NCBI GenBank assembly: GCA_031256435.1
Contig: JAIRQO010000048.1
Span: forward strand, 62,001 to 126,000
DNA length: 64,000 nucleotides
Direction: 5' to 3'
DNA from: Cellulomonadaceae bacterium
GTDB lineage: Bacteria > Actinomycetota > Actinomycetes > Actinomycetales > Cellulomonadaceae
A program made the translations under genes and the position numbers. The notes under the pieces were generated by a model. It was not told the DNA's origin. It saw nothing but the letters and a program-made list of their open reading frames with translations, and did no database searches. Below, piece after piece: positions 31,830 to 41,301 of this stretch (its first letter is position 1; each line of letters begins with the position of its first letter).

Positions 31830-33833
31830 CTATGGGCTCGGGACCGGAACGGACTCGGCGGGAGTTTCGTCGCGCACGGCAAGGGTGACGTGGACCTCAG
31901 AGGCGTGACCATCACGAACAATCAGCAACGTGACTGGATCATTGGCAGAGCGCTCACGCACGTAGGCGGCCACAGATTCAGCTCCTGTGGCGGGTAGATC
32001 GTTGAAAGCCACAATCACGTCATCCACACGCAGGCCCGCCTTGTCCGCAGGCGATCCGGGTGAGACGGAGGCAATCACGGCCCCACGCCGGGTGACTCCG
32101 TCCGCCGTGGCAATGCCGGGTGTCATGGTCACACCCAGGAACGCGTGCTGCGCTACACCGTTGGCGATCAGTTGATCGCCAATACTCCGCGCCAGGTTCA
32201 CGGGAATGGCAAAACCGAGTCCAATCGAGCCGCCCTGACCAGCAGCGTTGACGGTCATCGTCGCAATAGATGAGGAAATGCCGATCACTTGACCTTGGGC
32301 GTTGAACACCGGTCCACCAGAGTTGCCAGGGTTGATGGCGGCGTCAATCTGAATCGCGTTTGTGACCGTGGTGGTTCCTGTGCCGGAACCACCAGCGTCC
32401 ACAGGACGATTGATGGCTGAGACCACCCCGGTAGTGACCGTGTTGGCCAAGCCGAGCGGGTTGCCCACAGCCATGACGGCATCCCCCACCTGCACCGTAG
32501 AAGAATCACCCATGGCTACGGGTGGAATTCCGGCAGCGGTATCAGGCAGTTTGACGATGGCCAGATCCGTGGTGGGATCAAGACCCACGATGCCGGACTC
32601 AAACACCCTGCCGTCAGTCAGCGTCACCAGCACCTTGTCCTGCTGCGCGCCCTCTACTACGTGATTGTTGGTCAGGATGTGGCCGTCCGTGTCCACTACC
32701 AGACCGGAACCTTGTGCTTCACCGCTCGCGTTTTCCACTTGGATAGACACCACAGACGGCTTAACGGCCGCAGCAACGGCAGGCCAATCCGGAGCGGTCT
32801 CACTGGAATTGGTGACCGGTGGCGGATCCGTTTCTTGGCTGCTGGCGGTATTCAGGGACACTGGCGTGCCCACTCCCGGCCTGGCAAAATGGCTGACAAT
32901 ACCCGAGACCAAAGCGCTCACCAGGGCTGCGGCAATAACGGCAGCCACAATGACGCGGCCCATCTTGACTGGCGCTTGTGCTGAGGGTTGAACTGTGCCC
33001 GGAAGTTGGTCCTGGGCCATCTGTTGGCTTGGTGTCGGCGCCGAGGGTTGGCCCTGTGTTGGGGTTGGGGCTGGCGCAATACCTCCCAATGCTGGGATCG
33101 CCGCAGGTTGAGGCCCCGTGTAGGGATGTGCCGTGTCCGGCGATTGCGTGGGATACGGACTCGTCGGGGCTCCCGGTTGAGTGGGATAGGGACCCGCCGT
33201 TCCTGCCGGTTGAGTGGGATACGGACCTTGCGCCCCTGCTTGCTGGGTGGGATACGGCGCTGGACTCGGGAAGCCAGGCGCGGGGAATGCTGAGACAGGC
33301 TGCGCCGCGCCGGGCGAGCCAGGAACCGGGGATACCGTTACTGGTACTGGAGGTGCCGGGACAGGAGGAACCGGTGCCGATGTACCTTGTGGACTCCCCA
33401 CAGCACCAGGTGTGCCGCCAGGTGCGGCAAAGGGGTCTGTCACCCCGCCTGGACCGATGCCACCGTCCCTTACCCCAGCAAGGTTCGGCAACGGTGCAGT
33501 GGTGTGAATCTGTGTGTGAATCTCTTCAGTGGGATGGTCCGCAGTGGGATGATTCTCCGTGGGGCGATCCACCGCGGGAGAGCCATCGACCGGTAACGGC
33601 GTTGCCGAAACAGGTGCAGGCGCTGGTTCAGACGGGACGCTCAGCGGTTGCGTTTCGCCAATCGCGGCGGTGTCATCCCCGGACTCACTCGCTGTTGCCG
33701 TTTCGTCGCCCACCGTGCTCACATCTACCTGCTCCACGTTAACCAGTTCCGCGTTGACCTGCTCCGCGTCGCGCTGATCCCCATGACCTACCTCAGGTTG
33801 GTCCGGGTTCACGCCATTCTCGTTGTCCATCAT
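31830..33833 (-). CDS. HtrA/DegP-like membrane-anchored serine protease
   Basis: A 667-residue S1C serine protease. A long Pro-rich cytoplasmic region contains PYPTQ units (about residues 195-235). One membrane helix follows (VIVAAVIAAALVSALVSGIV, about 295-315), then the extracytoplasmic trypsin-like domain with His in LTNNHVVEGA, Asp in PTTDLAIVKL and Ser in NPGNSGGPV, and a C-terminal PDZ domain. It probably handles misfolded envelope proteins. The start ATG 33833 follows AAGG by five bases; a second ATG directly after is an alternative. Confidence 0.9.
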   Translation of the reverse strand: MMDNENGVNPDQPEVGHGDQRDAEQVNAELVNVEQVDVSTVGDETATASESGDDTAAIGETQPLSVPSEPAPAPVSATPLPVDGSPAVDRPTENHPTADHPTEEIHTQIHTTAPLPNLAGVRDGGIGPGGVTDPFAAPGGTPGAVGSPQGTSAPVPPVPAPPVPVTVSPVPGSPGAAQPVSAFPAPGFPSPAPYPTQQAGAQGPYPTQPAGTAGPYPTQPGAPTSPYPTQSPDTAHPYTGPQPAAIPALGGIAPAPTPTQGQPSAPTPSQQMAQDQLPGTVQPSAQAPVKMGRVIVAAVIAAALVSALVSGIVSHFARPGVGTPVSLNTASSQETDPPPVTNSSETAPDWPAVAAAVKPSVVSIQVENASGEAQGSGLVVDTDGHILTNNHVVEGAQQDKVLVTLTDGRVFESGIVGLDPTTDLAIVKLPDTAAGIPPVAMGDSSTVQVGDAVMAVGNPLGLANTVTTGVVSAINRPVDAGGSGTGTTTVTNAIQIDAAINPGNSGGPVFNAQGQVIGISSSIATMTVNAAGQGGSIGLGFAIPVNLARSIGDQLIANGVAQHAFLGVTMTPGIATADGVTRRGAVIASVSPGSPADKAGLRVDDVIVAFNDLPATGAESVAAYVRERSANDPVTLLIVRDGHASEVHVTLAVRDETPAESVPVPSP

Positions 33834-34209
33834 TGTCACCTTCGTTGTCCACACTGGCCCGTAGCCAATTTCTTCTGCTGCCTCACTGTACCCACTCCCC
33901 TGCCCTCACGGCGGCATTCCAAGGAGATGCCCAGGCACGACACAGCGAATTCGCAGCAAGGTATCGCTTATCCTTCGTACCAGTACCGCAGGCCAACGCA
34001 TCGTTACGTTGTCCCATGGTCCCGCGCTCGGCGAAATCCACCGTGACGAATTCCCAGACAATACTGCCCTGACGATTCCATGAGTGTACCCAATCCATCG
34101 TCAAATGCCTGCGCCACACGCCGCAAATACGAACATATGTACGTTTCGCTGTTACGCTCTGAACCAGGGGCAACCTCTACACAAACGACCCTCGGCAAAG
34201 GAGCCAGTT
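33834..34209. other. Divergent intergenic region, htrA to lipoprotein
   Basis: This 376-base stretch carries no convincing ORF or RNA gene. It must hold the divergent promoters. TACGCT at 34153-34158 is a candidate -10 box for the lipoprotein, and a LexA-like palindrome lies just upstream of it. Confidence 0.5.
34129..34144 (+). promoter_or_regulatory. LexA-box-like palindrome
   Basis: ACGAACATATGTACGT. Actinobacterial SOS boxes read CGAAC-N4-GTTCG; this has CGAAC-ATAT-GTACG, one mismatch. It sits about nine bases before the candidate -10 TACGCT, where a bound repressor would block the lipoprotein promoter. Confidence 0.3.
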
Positions 34210-34854
34210 ATGAACAATCGCATCACGCGCGCTATCGCGGCCATCGGCACAGCGGCGCTGCTCGTGTCCGGGTGCGCCATCATTTCACAGGAGTCGGAGG
34301 AACTCCCTCATACCGATGGCCTTGCTGCCACGGACTCTGTAGAGATTGACACCGCGCCAGGGCTTGAGGCCGCCGTCATTGCCGAGGAGCCAACAGAGGC
34401 AAACCCCATTGGCGAGCCCTTGCCCGACGAAGATATGCTCACTGAGGAACCCTTGGAGGCAGAAATCGCCCCTGACCCGGACGCAACATTCAACCAATCC
34501 CTTGCGGACTTTGTGTTTGACGCACAGGCTGACATCCCTGCCGAACGGAGTGCCGCTGAGAACGCGCTGGGTGCCGCCATTCGGGAGGTTCGCATTCGTG
34601 CAGTTCACCCGGATACCCTGAATATCACGTACGTCTACGCCGAAGATCCCGGAATCGAGGACGTCGAATCCCATTACGGGAGTCTGGCCAACACGTTGCA
34701 GGGAACTGCGGATGCGTGGATCAGCGCGATGCAGGCGGCAGGAGTGACCGTGGACGGCGATGCCGGAATGTGGGTCCTGCTTACGTTCATTGACCCTGCC
34801 GATAACGTCATCTACGAGCGCTACCTCATGGCATCCGATGCAGCAGGTGACTAA
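34210..34854 (+). CDS. Putative lipoprotein
   Basis: A 214-residue exported protein with a lipoprotein signal: basic N terminus (MNNRITRA), hydrophobic core, and lipobox LVSGC, giving Cys at about residue 22. The mature N-terminal 70 residues are acidic and low in complexity (ATDSVEIDTAPGLEAA). The C-terminal domain (about 95-210) is a compact alpha/beta sequence ending in an acidic tail. No family is recognised. AAAGGAG six bases before ATG 34210 is a strong ribosome-binding site. Confidence 0.7.
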   Translation: MNNRITRAIAAIGTAALLVSGCAIISQESEELPHTDGLAATDSVEIDTAPGLEAAVIAEEPTEANPIGEPLPDEDMLTEEPLEAEIAPDPDATFNQSLADFVFDAQADIPAERSAAENALGAAIREVRIRAVHPDTLNITYVYAEDPGIEDVESHYGSLANTLQGTADAWISAMQAAGVTVDGDAGMWVLLTFIDPADNVIYERYLMASDAAGD

Positions 34855-34893
34855 AGTGCCACCAGATGCGACAGAGCCAGGAGACGCCACGCC

Positions 34894-35256
34894 ATGACAA
34901 CCCTCAACCACCACCTCGTGTTCAATGACCAGGGACTCATCCCCGCTATCGTGCAACAGGAGGGCACTCGGGAAGTCCTCATGCTCGCCTGGATGGACGA
35001 GGAAGCGATTCGCAGAACCCTCAGCGAAGGGAGGGTGACCTATTGGTCCAGATCGCGCGGTGAATACTGGCGGAAGGGTGATACCTCGGGGCATGTGCAG
35101 CACCTGATCTCTATGTCCACCGATTGTGACCGAGACACCCTTCTTGTCACGGTGAACCAAGTGGGTGCCGCTTGCCACACGGGAACGCACACCTGCTTTG
35201 ACGGACGAGAGTTATCAGAGATTTCAGAGATAGCGGAGACCTCAACAACCGCGTGA
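34894..35256 (+). CDS. hisI: Phosphoribosyl-AMP cyclohydrolase
   Basis: A 120-residue HisI, the third step of histidine synthesis. All metal-site motifs are present: [21 protein letters not shown], the DCDRDTLL aspartate triad, and [10 protein letters not shown]. The HisE (pyrophosphohydrolase) domain found fused in some bacteria is absent, as usual for actinobacteria. No other his gene lies nearby. A C-terminal [12 protein letters not shown] tail is variable. AGGAG stands about ten bases upstream. Confidence 0.95.
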   Translation: MTTLNHHLVFNDQGLIPAIVQQEGTREVLMLAWMDEEAIRRTLSEGRVTYWSRSRGEYWRKGDTSGHVQHLISMSTDCDRDTLLVTVNQVGAACHTGTHTCFDGRELSEISEIAETSTTA

Positions 35257-35592
35257 CGGCGATCCGCTGGTGTTGTGAAGGGTGTGGGTCTCCTCACCTT
35301 CCCAGGAACATGTCCGATAACATCCCCGGAACCTGCCTGGCCGAACCACCTGAAAAATACCCCATAAATACCCAGAAATACTGGCGTGGAGACCCACCTC
35401 TGGGCCCTGAATGTGACCAACGCCATAGGCTTGTTATCATCCGGTTCACCTCATAGTGAACCGGGGCGTCGTACGGTGAAGATAGGCCAACGCCCGCGCA
35501 CATGTGCCTGCGCCTGCGGAGGCACATGACCATCGTCGTTCAATATTCACGCCGCCAGCGTTGGTGGGGTGGACTTGCCCCAGGAGGCATCT
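35257..35592. other. Upstream region of secreted nuclease, with two inverted repeats
   Basis: No gene is seen. Two perfect 9-bp inverted repeats stand in it: CCGGTTCAC/GTGAACCGG (35441-35449 and 35456-35464) and CATGTGCCT/AGGCACATG (35501-35509 and 35520-35528). Both could be operators or 5' UTR hairpins for the nuclease gene. The Shine-Dalgarno AGGAGG is at 35582-35587. Confidence 0.55.
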
Positions 35593-38376
35593 GTGAAAAC
35601 ATCGCGGCTCGCTACCTCGCCCACGTTCGTTGCCCACCGGGGTGCTGTGGTCCAAAGAGGTGCACTGTCTCGCAGGGATGCTCTGGCTCGCAGGGGTGCA
35701 CTGGCCCGCAGAATCGGCATTGCCGTAACCGCCAGTGCGCTGGTCATGGCTGGGTTGCCTCTCTCCGCCTCGGCCACCCCCGGGATGTCTGCTGGCGGGA
35801 TGTCCACTAGCGTGATCGCCAGCGAGCGGGCTGGCTCCACCGTGAACCATGCGGGTCTATCCGCCAAGAAGATTGCCATCAAGAAGGGCAAGGCAAAGAT
35901 CACCGGAACTGCCAAGTTTGGGTCCACATTGACAGCGAAAGCCTCAGGATTCACCGCCTCACCCAAGCCGAAAGGGCTGAAATACACCTATACCTGGTAT
36001 CGCGGCTCCACCAAGATCACGGCCACCAGCACCACGGCTAAAAGCGTGAAGTACACGTTGGCCGCCGCCGATGTGGGGAAAGTCATCACCGTGAAGGTCA
36101 AGGCCGTGGCCACCGGTTCCACCAAAGCCAAATACACTGCTCAAACCGTCACCAGTGCAGGAACGGCGAAAGTGGCGGCCATCCAATTGAGCGCTGGCAC
36201 CGTGAAACTCTCGGGTGACATCCGAGTGAACAGCAAAGTGACTGCCTCAGCCGCTGGATTCTCCGCAACACCCAAACCAGCGGGCATCCTGTATACCTAC
36301 ACGTGGATGGCCAACGGAACCAAGGTGTCTGCGGTAAACTCCACCGCCACCTCCACCACGTTTGTTCCTAAGACGGGCACGGAGGGCAAGAAACTCACCG
36401 TCTCAGTCCTGGCTGCAGCCACGGGTGTCACCAAAGCCGGCTTTACCACCCGTACCGTCACGTCCGCTGCCACGGCAGGCGTGGGAACTGCCCCAGGCGC
36501 TGGTGCTGCTCCGGCAGTCACACCCACGGATCCGCCCGCTCCGCTTCCCTCAACCCCCACCACCACTCCGGACGGCACCCAACCGAGCACACCCACCACA
36601 CCGGTGAACCCGCCAACGGGTAAACCCACTGAGCCTCAGGCAATCCCGGTGCCCGTGGATGACTTCATCACCCCAGCGGTGGCGTGCAACCCCACCAACG
36701 CTGCTTCCGGGACCACACCGCGCAGCACGTCAGTGAATGTTCTGTCCAACGATACGAATGCTTCGGGCCTCACTCCCATCCTGACCGTTCCGTCCACTGA
36801 TGCAGGTTCTTGGACAATCAATGGGGACGCCACGGTGACCTTTACTCCTGCCCCCGGGTATTACGGCAACGCCACCAACTCGTATACCCTCCCAGGCGCG
36901 CAGACCTCGGCCAACATCACCGCCCCCGTCTCGGGCGATGACGCCACCTGCTCACCGCTCGTTGCTGTAGGCATGGTGCGTTCTGGTGACCCCATCTCCC
37001 AAACAACCGGAACGGGCACTACGGCGAATGTGTCCACCGGCTCCGGGCGCAACGCTCCGGTGAACGCAGCCTTCGCCAACCCGCTCCAGGTGACCGTGAC
37101 TAATGAGGATCAAGATGGCGCCGGTGTTGCCGCTGGTAAACCGGTGCCCGGGGTCCTGGTCACCTTCACCACGTCCTCCACGGGGTCCAGTCCCTCCACC
37201 ACTCTGACGGAGTCCGCCACAGGCGCCACAGTAACGCTGAGTGCCACCACAGCCACCACGGATGAGAACGGCGTGGCTCAGGTGTTCGCCACTGCGGGAC
37301 CGAAGGCCACGGCCAGCGCCATTACCGTGTATGCCACTTTCAAAGATCCGGCAACCGGGAAAGCATCAGCATCTACCAACCACAACCGGGTCACGTTTGG
37401 ACTCACGATCACGGACTGTGAATCGTCCGTACCCACGCTGCCGCCGATCCAAATAGTGGATCCCGTTACCGCCCTGGGGTACGTGGACCAACTGATCGCT
37501 TCACCCATGTTGCCCAACTATGTGCGTGACCAAGTACCCATCAGCGATGGCGGCGTGCGCAACGGGCAGTGGCCAGACTGGCACAATGACTCGAACAATG
37601 ACGGCGTGTGGGACAACGGCGGCTTCACCGCCAGCACGCGCGTGTTCCCCGGAGTCAGTGGGGATTCCACGGTGTTCTCGGCAAACTCGAGCGGCATCTT
37701 TGGCTATGACCCCGGCAAGACCACTCCAGGCTCCGCCACCACGGCGTACTGGTTTACTGGCAATGGCCGCAATGACAGGGATGACATCCTCGCCAGAGAT
37801 ATTCAGAGCGTAGTCAACCTGGTTCCCAGCGCCGACCCTTACACCAACTGCTCCGTGCAATCCGGCACGTACCTTGAACCCTATGGCGGAACTCGCGTGA
37901 CGTTCCAACGTGGCGACCTCAACATTGAACACATGGTGGCCTTGGGCAACGCCTGGCTCAGTGGGTCCGGCAACTGGAATGACCAGCAAATGCATGCCTT
38001 TGCCACCGACCCGTTGGAACTTGTCCCGGCAGATAACACGCTGAACAACGTGAAGTCCTCCATGTCCACGGACCAATGGATTCCGCCTTACAAAGATTAC
38101 GTGTGTACCTACGTGACCCGGCAGGTCATGCTGAAGTACAAGTACAACCTGGGAGTCACGGATGCCGAGCGCTCGGCCATGAAGGCAGTGCTCAGCAATG
38201 TTGGTACGACGACGATCACACCTAAGACAGACTCGTCCAGCAAAGCCACGGATTACTCGGGCGGTATTCCTGCCAACCTCTGCAACCGTGACACCTCCGT
38301 GTATTGGTGGGACATGTCCAACGCTGGCGGCTATGACACCACCGCGCATGACCTGGGCTGGGGCATGCTGAAGTAG
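35593..38376 (+). CDS. Secreted modular HNH/DUF1524-type nuclease
   Basis: A 927-residue protein starting GTG 35593 (AGGAGG five bases upstream). A long basic n-region with tandem GALxRR words leads to a signal core at about 41-58 and a likely cut near residue 61. Two Ig-like repeats (about 90-195 and 200-295, each with a YTYTW core) follow, then a Pro/Thr linker, a cadherin-like segment (VNVLSNDTN ... VTFTPAPGYYG) and an invasin-type Ig domain. The C-terminal 280 residues match secreted actinobacterial HNH nucleases: RNDRDDILARD, NIEHMVALGNAW, DPLELVPADNTLNNVKS and the CTYVTRQVMLKYKYNLG end. No sortase motif is present, so it is released or held non-covalently. Homologues are usually only 200-250 residues. 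Confidence 0.82.
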   Translation: MKTSRLATSPTFVAHRGAVVQRGALSRRDALARRGALARRIGIAVTASALVMAGLPLSASATPGMSAGGMSTSVIASERAGSTVNHAGLSAKKIAIKKGKAKITGTAKFGSTLTAKASGFTASPKPKGLKYTYTWYRGSTKITATSTTAKSVKYTLAAADVGKVITVKVKAVATGSTKAKYTAQTVTSAGTAKVAAIQLSAGTVKLSGDIRVNSKVTASAAGFSATPKPAGILYTYTWMANGTKVSAVNSTATSTTFVPKTGTEGKKLTVSVLAAATGVTKAGFTTRTVTSAATAGVGTAPGAGAAPAVTPTDPPAPLPSTPTTTPDGTQPSTPTTPVNPPTGKPTEPQAIPVPVDDFITPAVACNPTNAASGTTPRSTSVNVLSNDTNASGLTPILTVPSTDAGSWTINGDATVTFTPAPGYYGNATNSYTLPGAQTSANITAPVSGDDATCSPLVAVGMVRSGDPISQTTGTGTTANVSTGSGRNAPVNAAFANPLQVTVTNEDQDGAGVAAGKPVPGVLVTFTTSSTGSSPSTTLTESATGATVTLSATTATTDENGVAQVFATAGPKATASAITVYATFKDPATGKASASTNHNRVTFGLTITDCESSVPTLPPIQIVDPVTALGYVDQLIASPMLPNYVRDQVPISDGGVRNGQWPDWHNDSNNDGVWDNGGFTASTRVFPGVSGDSTVFSANSSGIFGYDPGKTTPGSATTAYWFTGNGRNDRDDILARDIQSVVNLVPSADPYTNCSVQSGTYLEPYGGTRVTFQRGDLNIEHMVALGNAWLSGSGNWNDQQMHAFATDPLELVPADNTLNNVKSSMSTDQWIPPYKDYVCTYVTRQVMLKYKYNLGVTDAERSAMKAVLSNVGTTTITPKTDSSSKATDYSGGIPANLCNRDTSVYWWDMSNAGGYDTTAHDLGWGMLK

Positions 38377-38395
38377 CCGTCCAGCACACCTTCGC

Positions 38396-38437
38396 AAGGG
38401 CCTTCTTGCTGCGCCATGTCGCAGCGAGAAGGCCCTT
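38396..38437 (+). terminator. Strong hairpin after nuclease gene
   Basis: AAGGGCCTTCTTGCTGCG (38396-38413) pairs with CGCAGCGAGAAGGCCCTT (38420-38437) over 18 positions with one wobble. It lies 20 bases after the stop. The following bases are TCGTCGTCG rather than a T run. Confidence 0.75.
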
Positions 38438-38473
38438 CGTCGTCGTACACCGCCAGCCCCTCCCCCCACGCCG

Positions 38474-38594
38474 CCGTGGGCCAGGATCACCCACCTACCT
38501 ATCGTCGTGGGCCCGGATCACCCACTCAAAGGCGCTCTTTAGGTGAGCCATCCGGGCCCACAACGGAAGAACACGAACCCATCCGGGCCCAGAA
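38474..38594. repeat. Phased GGGCCC array 3 (family B)
   Basis: Cores begin at 38478 (GGGCCA), 38509, 38554 and 38585; spacings are 31, 45 and 31 bp. Left copies read GTGGGCCCGGATCACCC, right copies ATCCGGGCCCA(C/G). The 45-bp centre CACTCAAAGGCGCT is shared with array 2. Confidence 0.85.
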
Positions 38595-38713
38595 CGCGCG
38601 GTGTTCGGCAGGTTCTCACCTCCCCCCGCACACCATCAATCCCCAAACGAGGGCACAACAAAGGCCGCCTCCCTCGTGTGAGGGAAGCGGCCTTGGCCGT
38701 TGTTTAACGAAGG

Positions 38714-38936
38714 TGGTTTCGACCGTCGCACCTACGGTGCTGGCTCAACCACCCGAGATCCTGCGATCCGCAACGCGGCCACCGGATGACAGTGTCAGCT
38801 CAACCACCCGAGATCCTGCGATCCGCAGCGCGGCCGCAGGATGACAGGGTCAACTCAACCGCCCGAGATCCTGCGATCCGCAGCGCGGCCACCGGATGAC
38901 AGGGACAGTGAGAGCGCCCGCAGGATGACGGAGGGC
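38714..38936. repeat. 55-bp tandem array combining families A and C
   Basis: A family C element in inverse orientation (GGTTTCGACCG ... GGCTCAACCACC) leads into three units of exactly 55 bp starting at 38754, 38809 and 38864. Each unit reads CGAGATCCTGCGATCCGCA ... GGATGACAG and then CAACC(A/G)CC. A partial fourth copy (CGCAGGATGACGG) ends at 38931. It fills the convergent gap between the nuclease and the pyruvate formate-lyase genes. Confidence 0.88.
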
Positions 38937-38941
38937 CGGAA

Positions 38942-39190
38942 TCACGCAGAGGCGTGGAAGGTACGGCTGATGACGTCCCGCTGCTGCTCCTTGGTGAGCT
39001 TCACAAAGTTCACGGCGTAGCCGGACACGCGGACGGTCAACTGCGGGTAGTTCTCGGGGTGTTCCATCGCGTCTTCCAACGTCTCCTTGTTCAGGACGTT
39101 GATGTTGGCGTGGTACAGACCCTTGACGCCACCAGTGTCTTCCCGGCGTTCCTTCATGTCTGAAAAGCGCTCGTCGAATGTTTTGGTCAT
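38942..39190 (-). CDS. grcA: Separate glycyl-radical subunit of pyruvate formate-lyase
   Basis: An 82-residue protein containing the glycyl-radical domain of pyruvate formate-lyase, with the radical Gly57 in RVSGYAV and the downstream [12 protein letters not shown]. It resembles GrcA/YfiD but lacks its long N-terminal part. The upstream large ORF stops before this domain, so the glycyl radical is supplied only by this protein. The start ATG 39190 overlaps the large-subunit stop (ATGA), and an AGGAG sits seven bases upstream inside the large gene. This argues for designed two-protein expression rather than a sequencing frameshift. Confidence 0.88.
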   Translation of the reverse strand: MTKTFDERFSDMKERREDTGGVKGLYHANINVLNKETLEDAMEHPENYPQLTVRVSGYAVNFVKLTKEQQRDVISRTFHASA

Positions 39191-41301
39191 GATGCATCTC
39201 CTGTAAATGGAAGGTCGCCATCTTGTGGGATGAAGCCAGCGTCAAGGACACCAACCAGGTTCTTTACCTGCTCGTCCTTGTCACGGCCCAGGCCGGAAGG
39301 CGTAATCGTGTTGGTCAGTGAAATTCCGTCAAGCGCATCGTTGTAGTTGAGCTTGCCGACTGACAGCATGGAGGCAACCATGCCGTGTGTGTCCGCACCG
39401 TTTTCCGGGTTGGCACCGGGTGCGAAGGGGGTTCCAGCCTCGTGGCCGGACGGGAAGGCACCCGTGGCCTTGCCGTACACCACGTTGGACGTGATGGTCA
39501 GCACGGACTGGGTGGGAATGGCATCGCGGTACATGGGGATGGACTTGATCTTGTCCATCACGGTGTACACCACGGTGGCGGCAATGTCATCGGCGCGGTC
39601 ATCGTCATTACCGTAGAGCGGGAAATCGCCTTCGGTCTTGTAATCAACAACCAGGCCGGTTTCGTCGCGGATGGGGGTGACGGTGCCGTACTTGATGGCG
39701 GACAGCGAGTCAGCCACAATGGACAGACCAGCAATACCGCAGCCCATGGTGCGGACAATCTCGCCATCGTGCAGGGCCATTTCCACGGCCTCGTAGCAGT
39801 ACTTGTCATGGCTGTAGTGGATGATGTTGAGGGCCTCCACGTAGGTGCCCACCACCCAGTCCAGCATTTCCTCGTACCGCTTCCACACGTCATCAAAGTC
39901 CAGCGGTCCATCGCCCTGAACGGGTTCGTAACCGGTGACAACCTGCTTGCCGGATACCTCGTCGCGGCCACCGTTGATGGCATAGAGGAGGGCCTTGCCG
40001 GCGTTGACGCGGGCGCCGAAGAACTGCATTTGCTTACCGATTTGCATGGGGGAAACGCAGCACGCAATGGCGGCGTCATCGCCCCAACGGTCACGAATCT
40101 GCTCGTCAGACTCGTACTGGATGGCTGAGGTCTCGATGGAGATGGCCGAGCAGAACTCCTTGTAACCCTCGGGAAGTTGCGGGTCCCAGAAGATGGTGAT
40201 GTTGGGCTCGGGTGCCGGGCCAAGGTTCCTCAGCGTCTGGAGCAGACGGAAGGAGGTCTTGGTGATCTGGTGGCGTCCGTCCTCGGAGAATCCGCCGTCT
40301 GACCAGGTGGCCCAGTAGGGGTCACCGGAGAAGATCTGGTCATAATCGATGGTGCGCAGGAAACGCACAATGCGGAGCTTGATGACCAGGGCGTCAATGA
40401 TTTCCTGCGCCTCGGACTCGGTGAGTGTGCCTTCCTTGAAGTCACGCTCGGAGTAGATGTCAAAGAACGCAGAGAGACGGCCAATGGACATGGCGGCGCC
40501 GTCCTGGCTCTTCACGGAGGCGAGGTAACCCATGTAGGTCCACTGCACGGCTTCCTGGAAGGTGCGCGCGGGGCGGTTGAGTTCCAGGCCGTAAATCTGG
40601 CCAAGGTGGTTGAGCTTCTTCAGCGCCTTGATTTGCTCGCTGTGCTCTTCGCGGTAACGGGCCCAGTGCTCGGAAAAGCCCTGGTCACACACGGAATCCT
40701 TCTCGCGAGTCTTGTCAGCAATCAGGGTGTCCACACCATAGAGGGCTACACGGCGATAGTCACCAATAATCCGGCCACGTCCATAAGCGTCCGGTAGGCC
40801 CGTGATGATGTGCGACGAACGCGCGGCGCGAATCCGCGGCGTGTAGACGTCAAAAACGCCATCGTTGTGGGTCTTGCGGTACTTGGTGAAGATTTCCTTG
40901 ATCTCGGGGTTCGGCTCCTTGCCGGCTTCCCGGATGGCCGTTTCCACCATGCGCCATCCACCAGCGGGCATCATGGCGCGCTTCAGGGGGACGTCCGTTT
41001 GGAGACCAACTACTACGTCATCATCCTCACTGATGTAACCAGCGGGGAACGCGTCAACGTCCGCAGGAATGTTGACATCAACGTCATACACGCGGCGTTC
41101 GCGCTCTTCCTTGAGGAACGTGTCGGACAGGGTCTTCCACACACGGACGGTCTTGTCCGTGGGGCCTGCGAGGAAACTAGCATCGCCGTCATACGGGGTG
41201 TAGTTCTTCTGGATGAAATCACGGACGTCAATAGCGGTGGTCCACGATCCTTCGGTCAACTGCCGGTAGGCGGCATCATCAGCAACAATTGGTTGGCTCA
41301 T
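39187..41301 (-). CDS. pflB: Pyruvate formate-lyase catalytic subunit lacking the radical domain
   Basis: A 704-residue glycyl-radical enzyme body that splits pyruvate with CoA into acetyl-CoA and formate in fermentation. The catalytic cysteine pair is Cys414-Cys415 in [12 protein letters not shown], followed by [11 protein letters not shown] and [12 protein letters not shown]. It ends at [13 protein letters not shown], exactly where full-length enzymes (about 760 residues) continue into the HLNVNV...RVSGYA domain. I start at ATG 41301 with AGGA eight bases upstream, not the longer upstream frame. No activating enzyme (pflA) gene lies in this window. Confidence 0.93.
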   Translation of the reverse strand: MSQPIVADDAAYRQLTEGSWTTAIDVRDFIQKNYTPYDGDASFLAGPTDKTVRVWKTLSDTFLKEERERRVYDVDVNIPADVDAFPAGYISEDDDVVVGLQTDVPLKRAMMPAGGWRMVETAIREAGKEPNPEIKEIFTKYRKTHNDGVFDVYTPRIRAARSSHIITGLPDAYGRGRIIGDYRRVALYGVDTLIADKTREKDSVCDQGFSEHWARYREEHSEQIKALKKLNHLGQIYGLELNRPARTFQEAVQWTYMGYLASVKSQDGAAMSIGRLSAFFDIYSERDFKEGTLTESEAQEIIDALVIKLRIVRFLRTIDYDQIFSGDPYWATWSDGGFSEDGRHQITKTSFRLLQTLRNLGPAPEPNITIFWDPQLPEGYKEFCSAISIETSAIQYESDEQIRDRWGDDAAIACCVSPMQIGKQMQFFGARVNAGKALLYAINGGRDEVSGKQVVTGYEPVQGDGPLDFDDVWKRYEEMLDWVVGTYVEALNIIHYSHDKYCYEAVEMALHDGEIVRTMGCGIAGLSIVADSLSAIKYGTVTPIRDETGLVVDYKTEGDFPLYGNDDDRADDIAATVVYTVMDKIKSIPMYRDAIPTQSVLTITSNVVYGKATGAFPSGHEAGTPFAPGANPENGADTHGMVASMLSVGKLNYNDALDGISLTNTITPSGLGRDKDEQVKNLVGVLDAGFIPQDGDLPFTGDAS

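Noticed and set aside
35593-38376. Sortase-anchored surface protein
   Set aside because: The C terminus ends in the nuclease domain (GWGMLK) without LPXTG, hydrophobic segment or basic tail.
39180-39195. Frameshift in a single pflB gene
   Set aside because: The small ORF has its own AGGAG and ATG, the stop-start overlap is the common ATGA form, and its N-terminal about 20 residues are not part of a normal pflB linker. Resequencing would still be a useful check.
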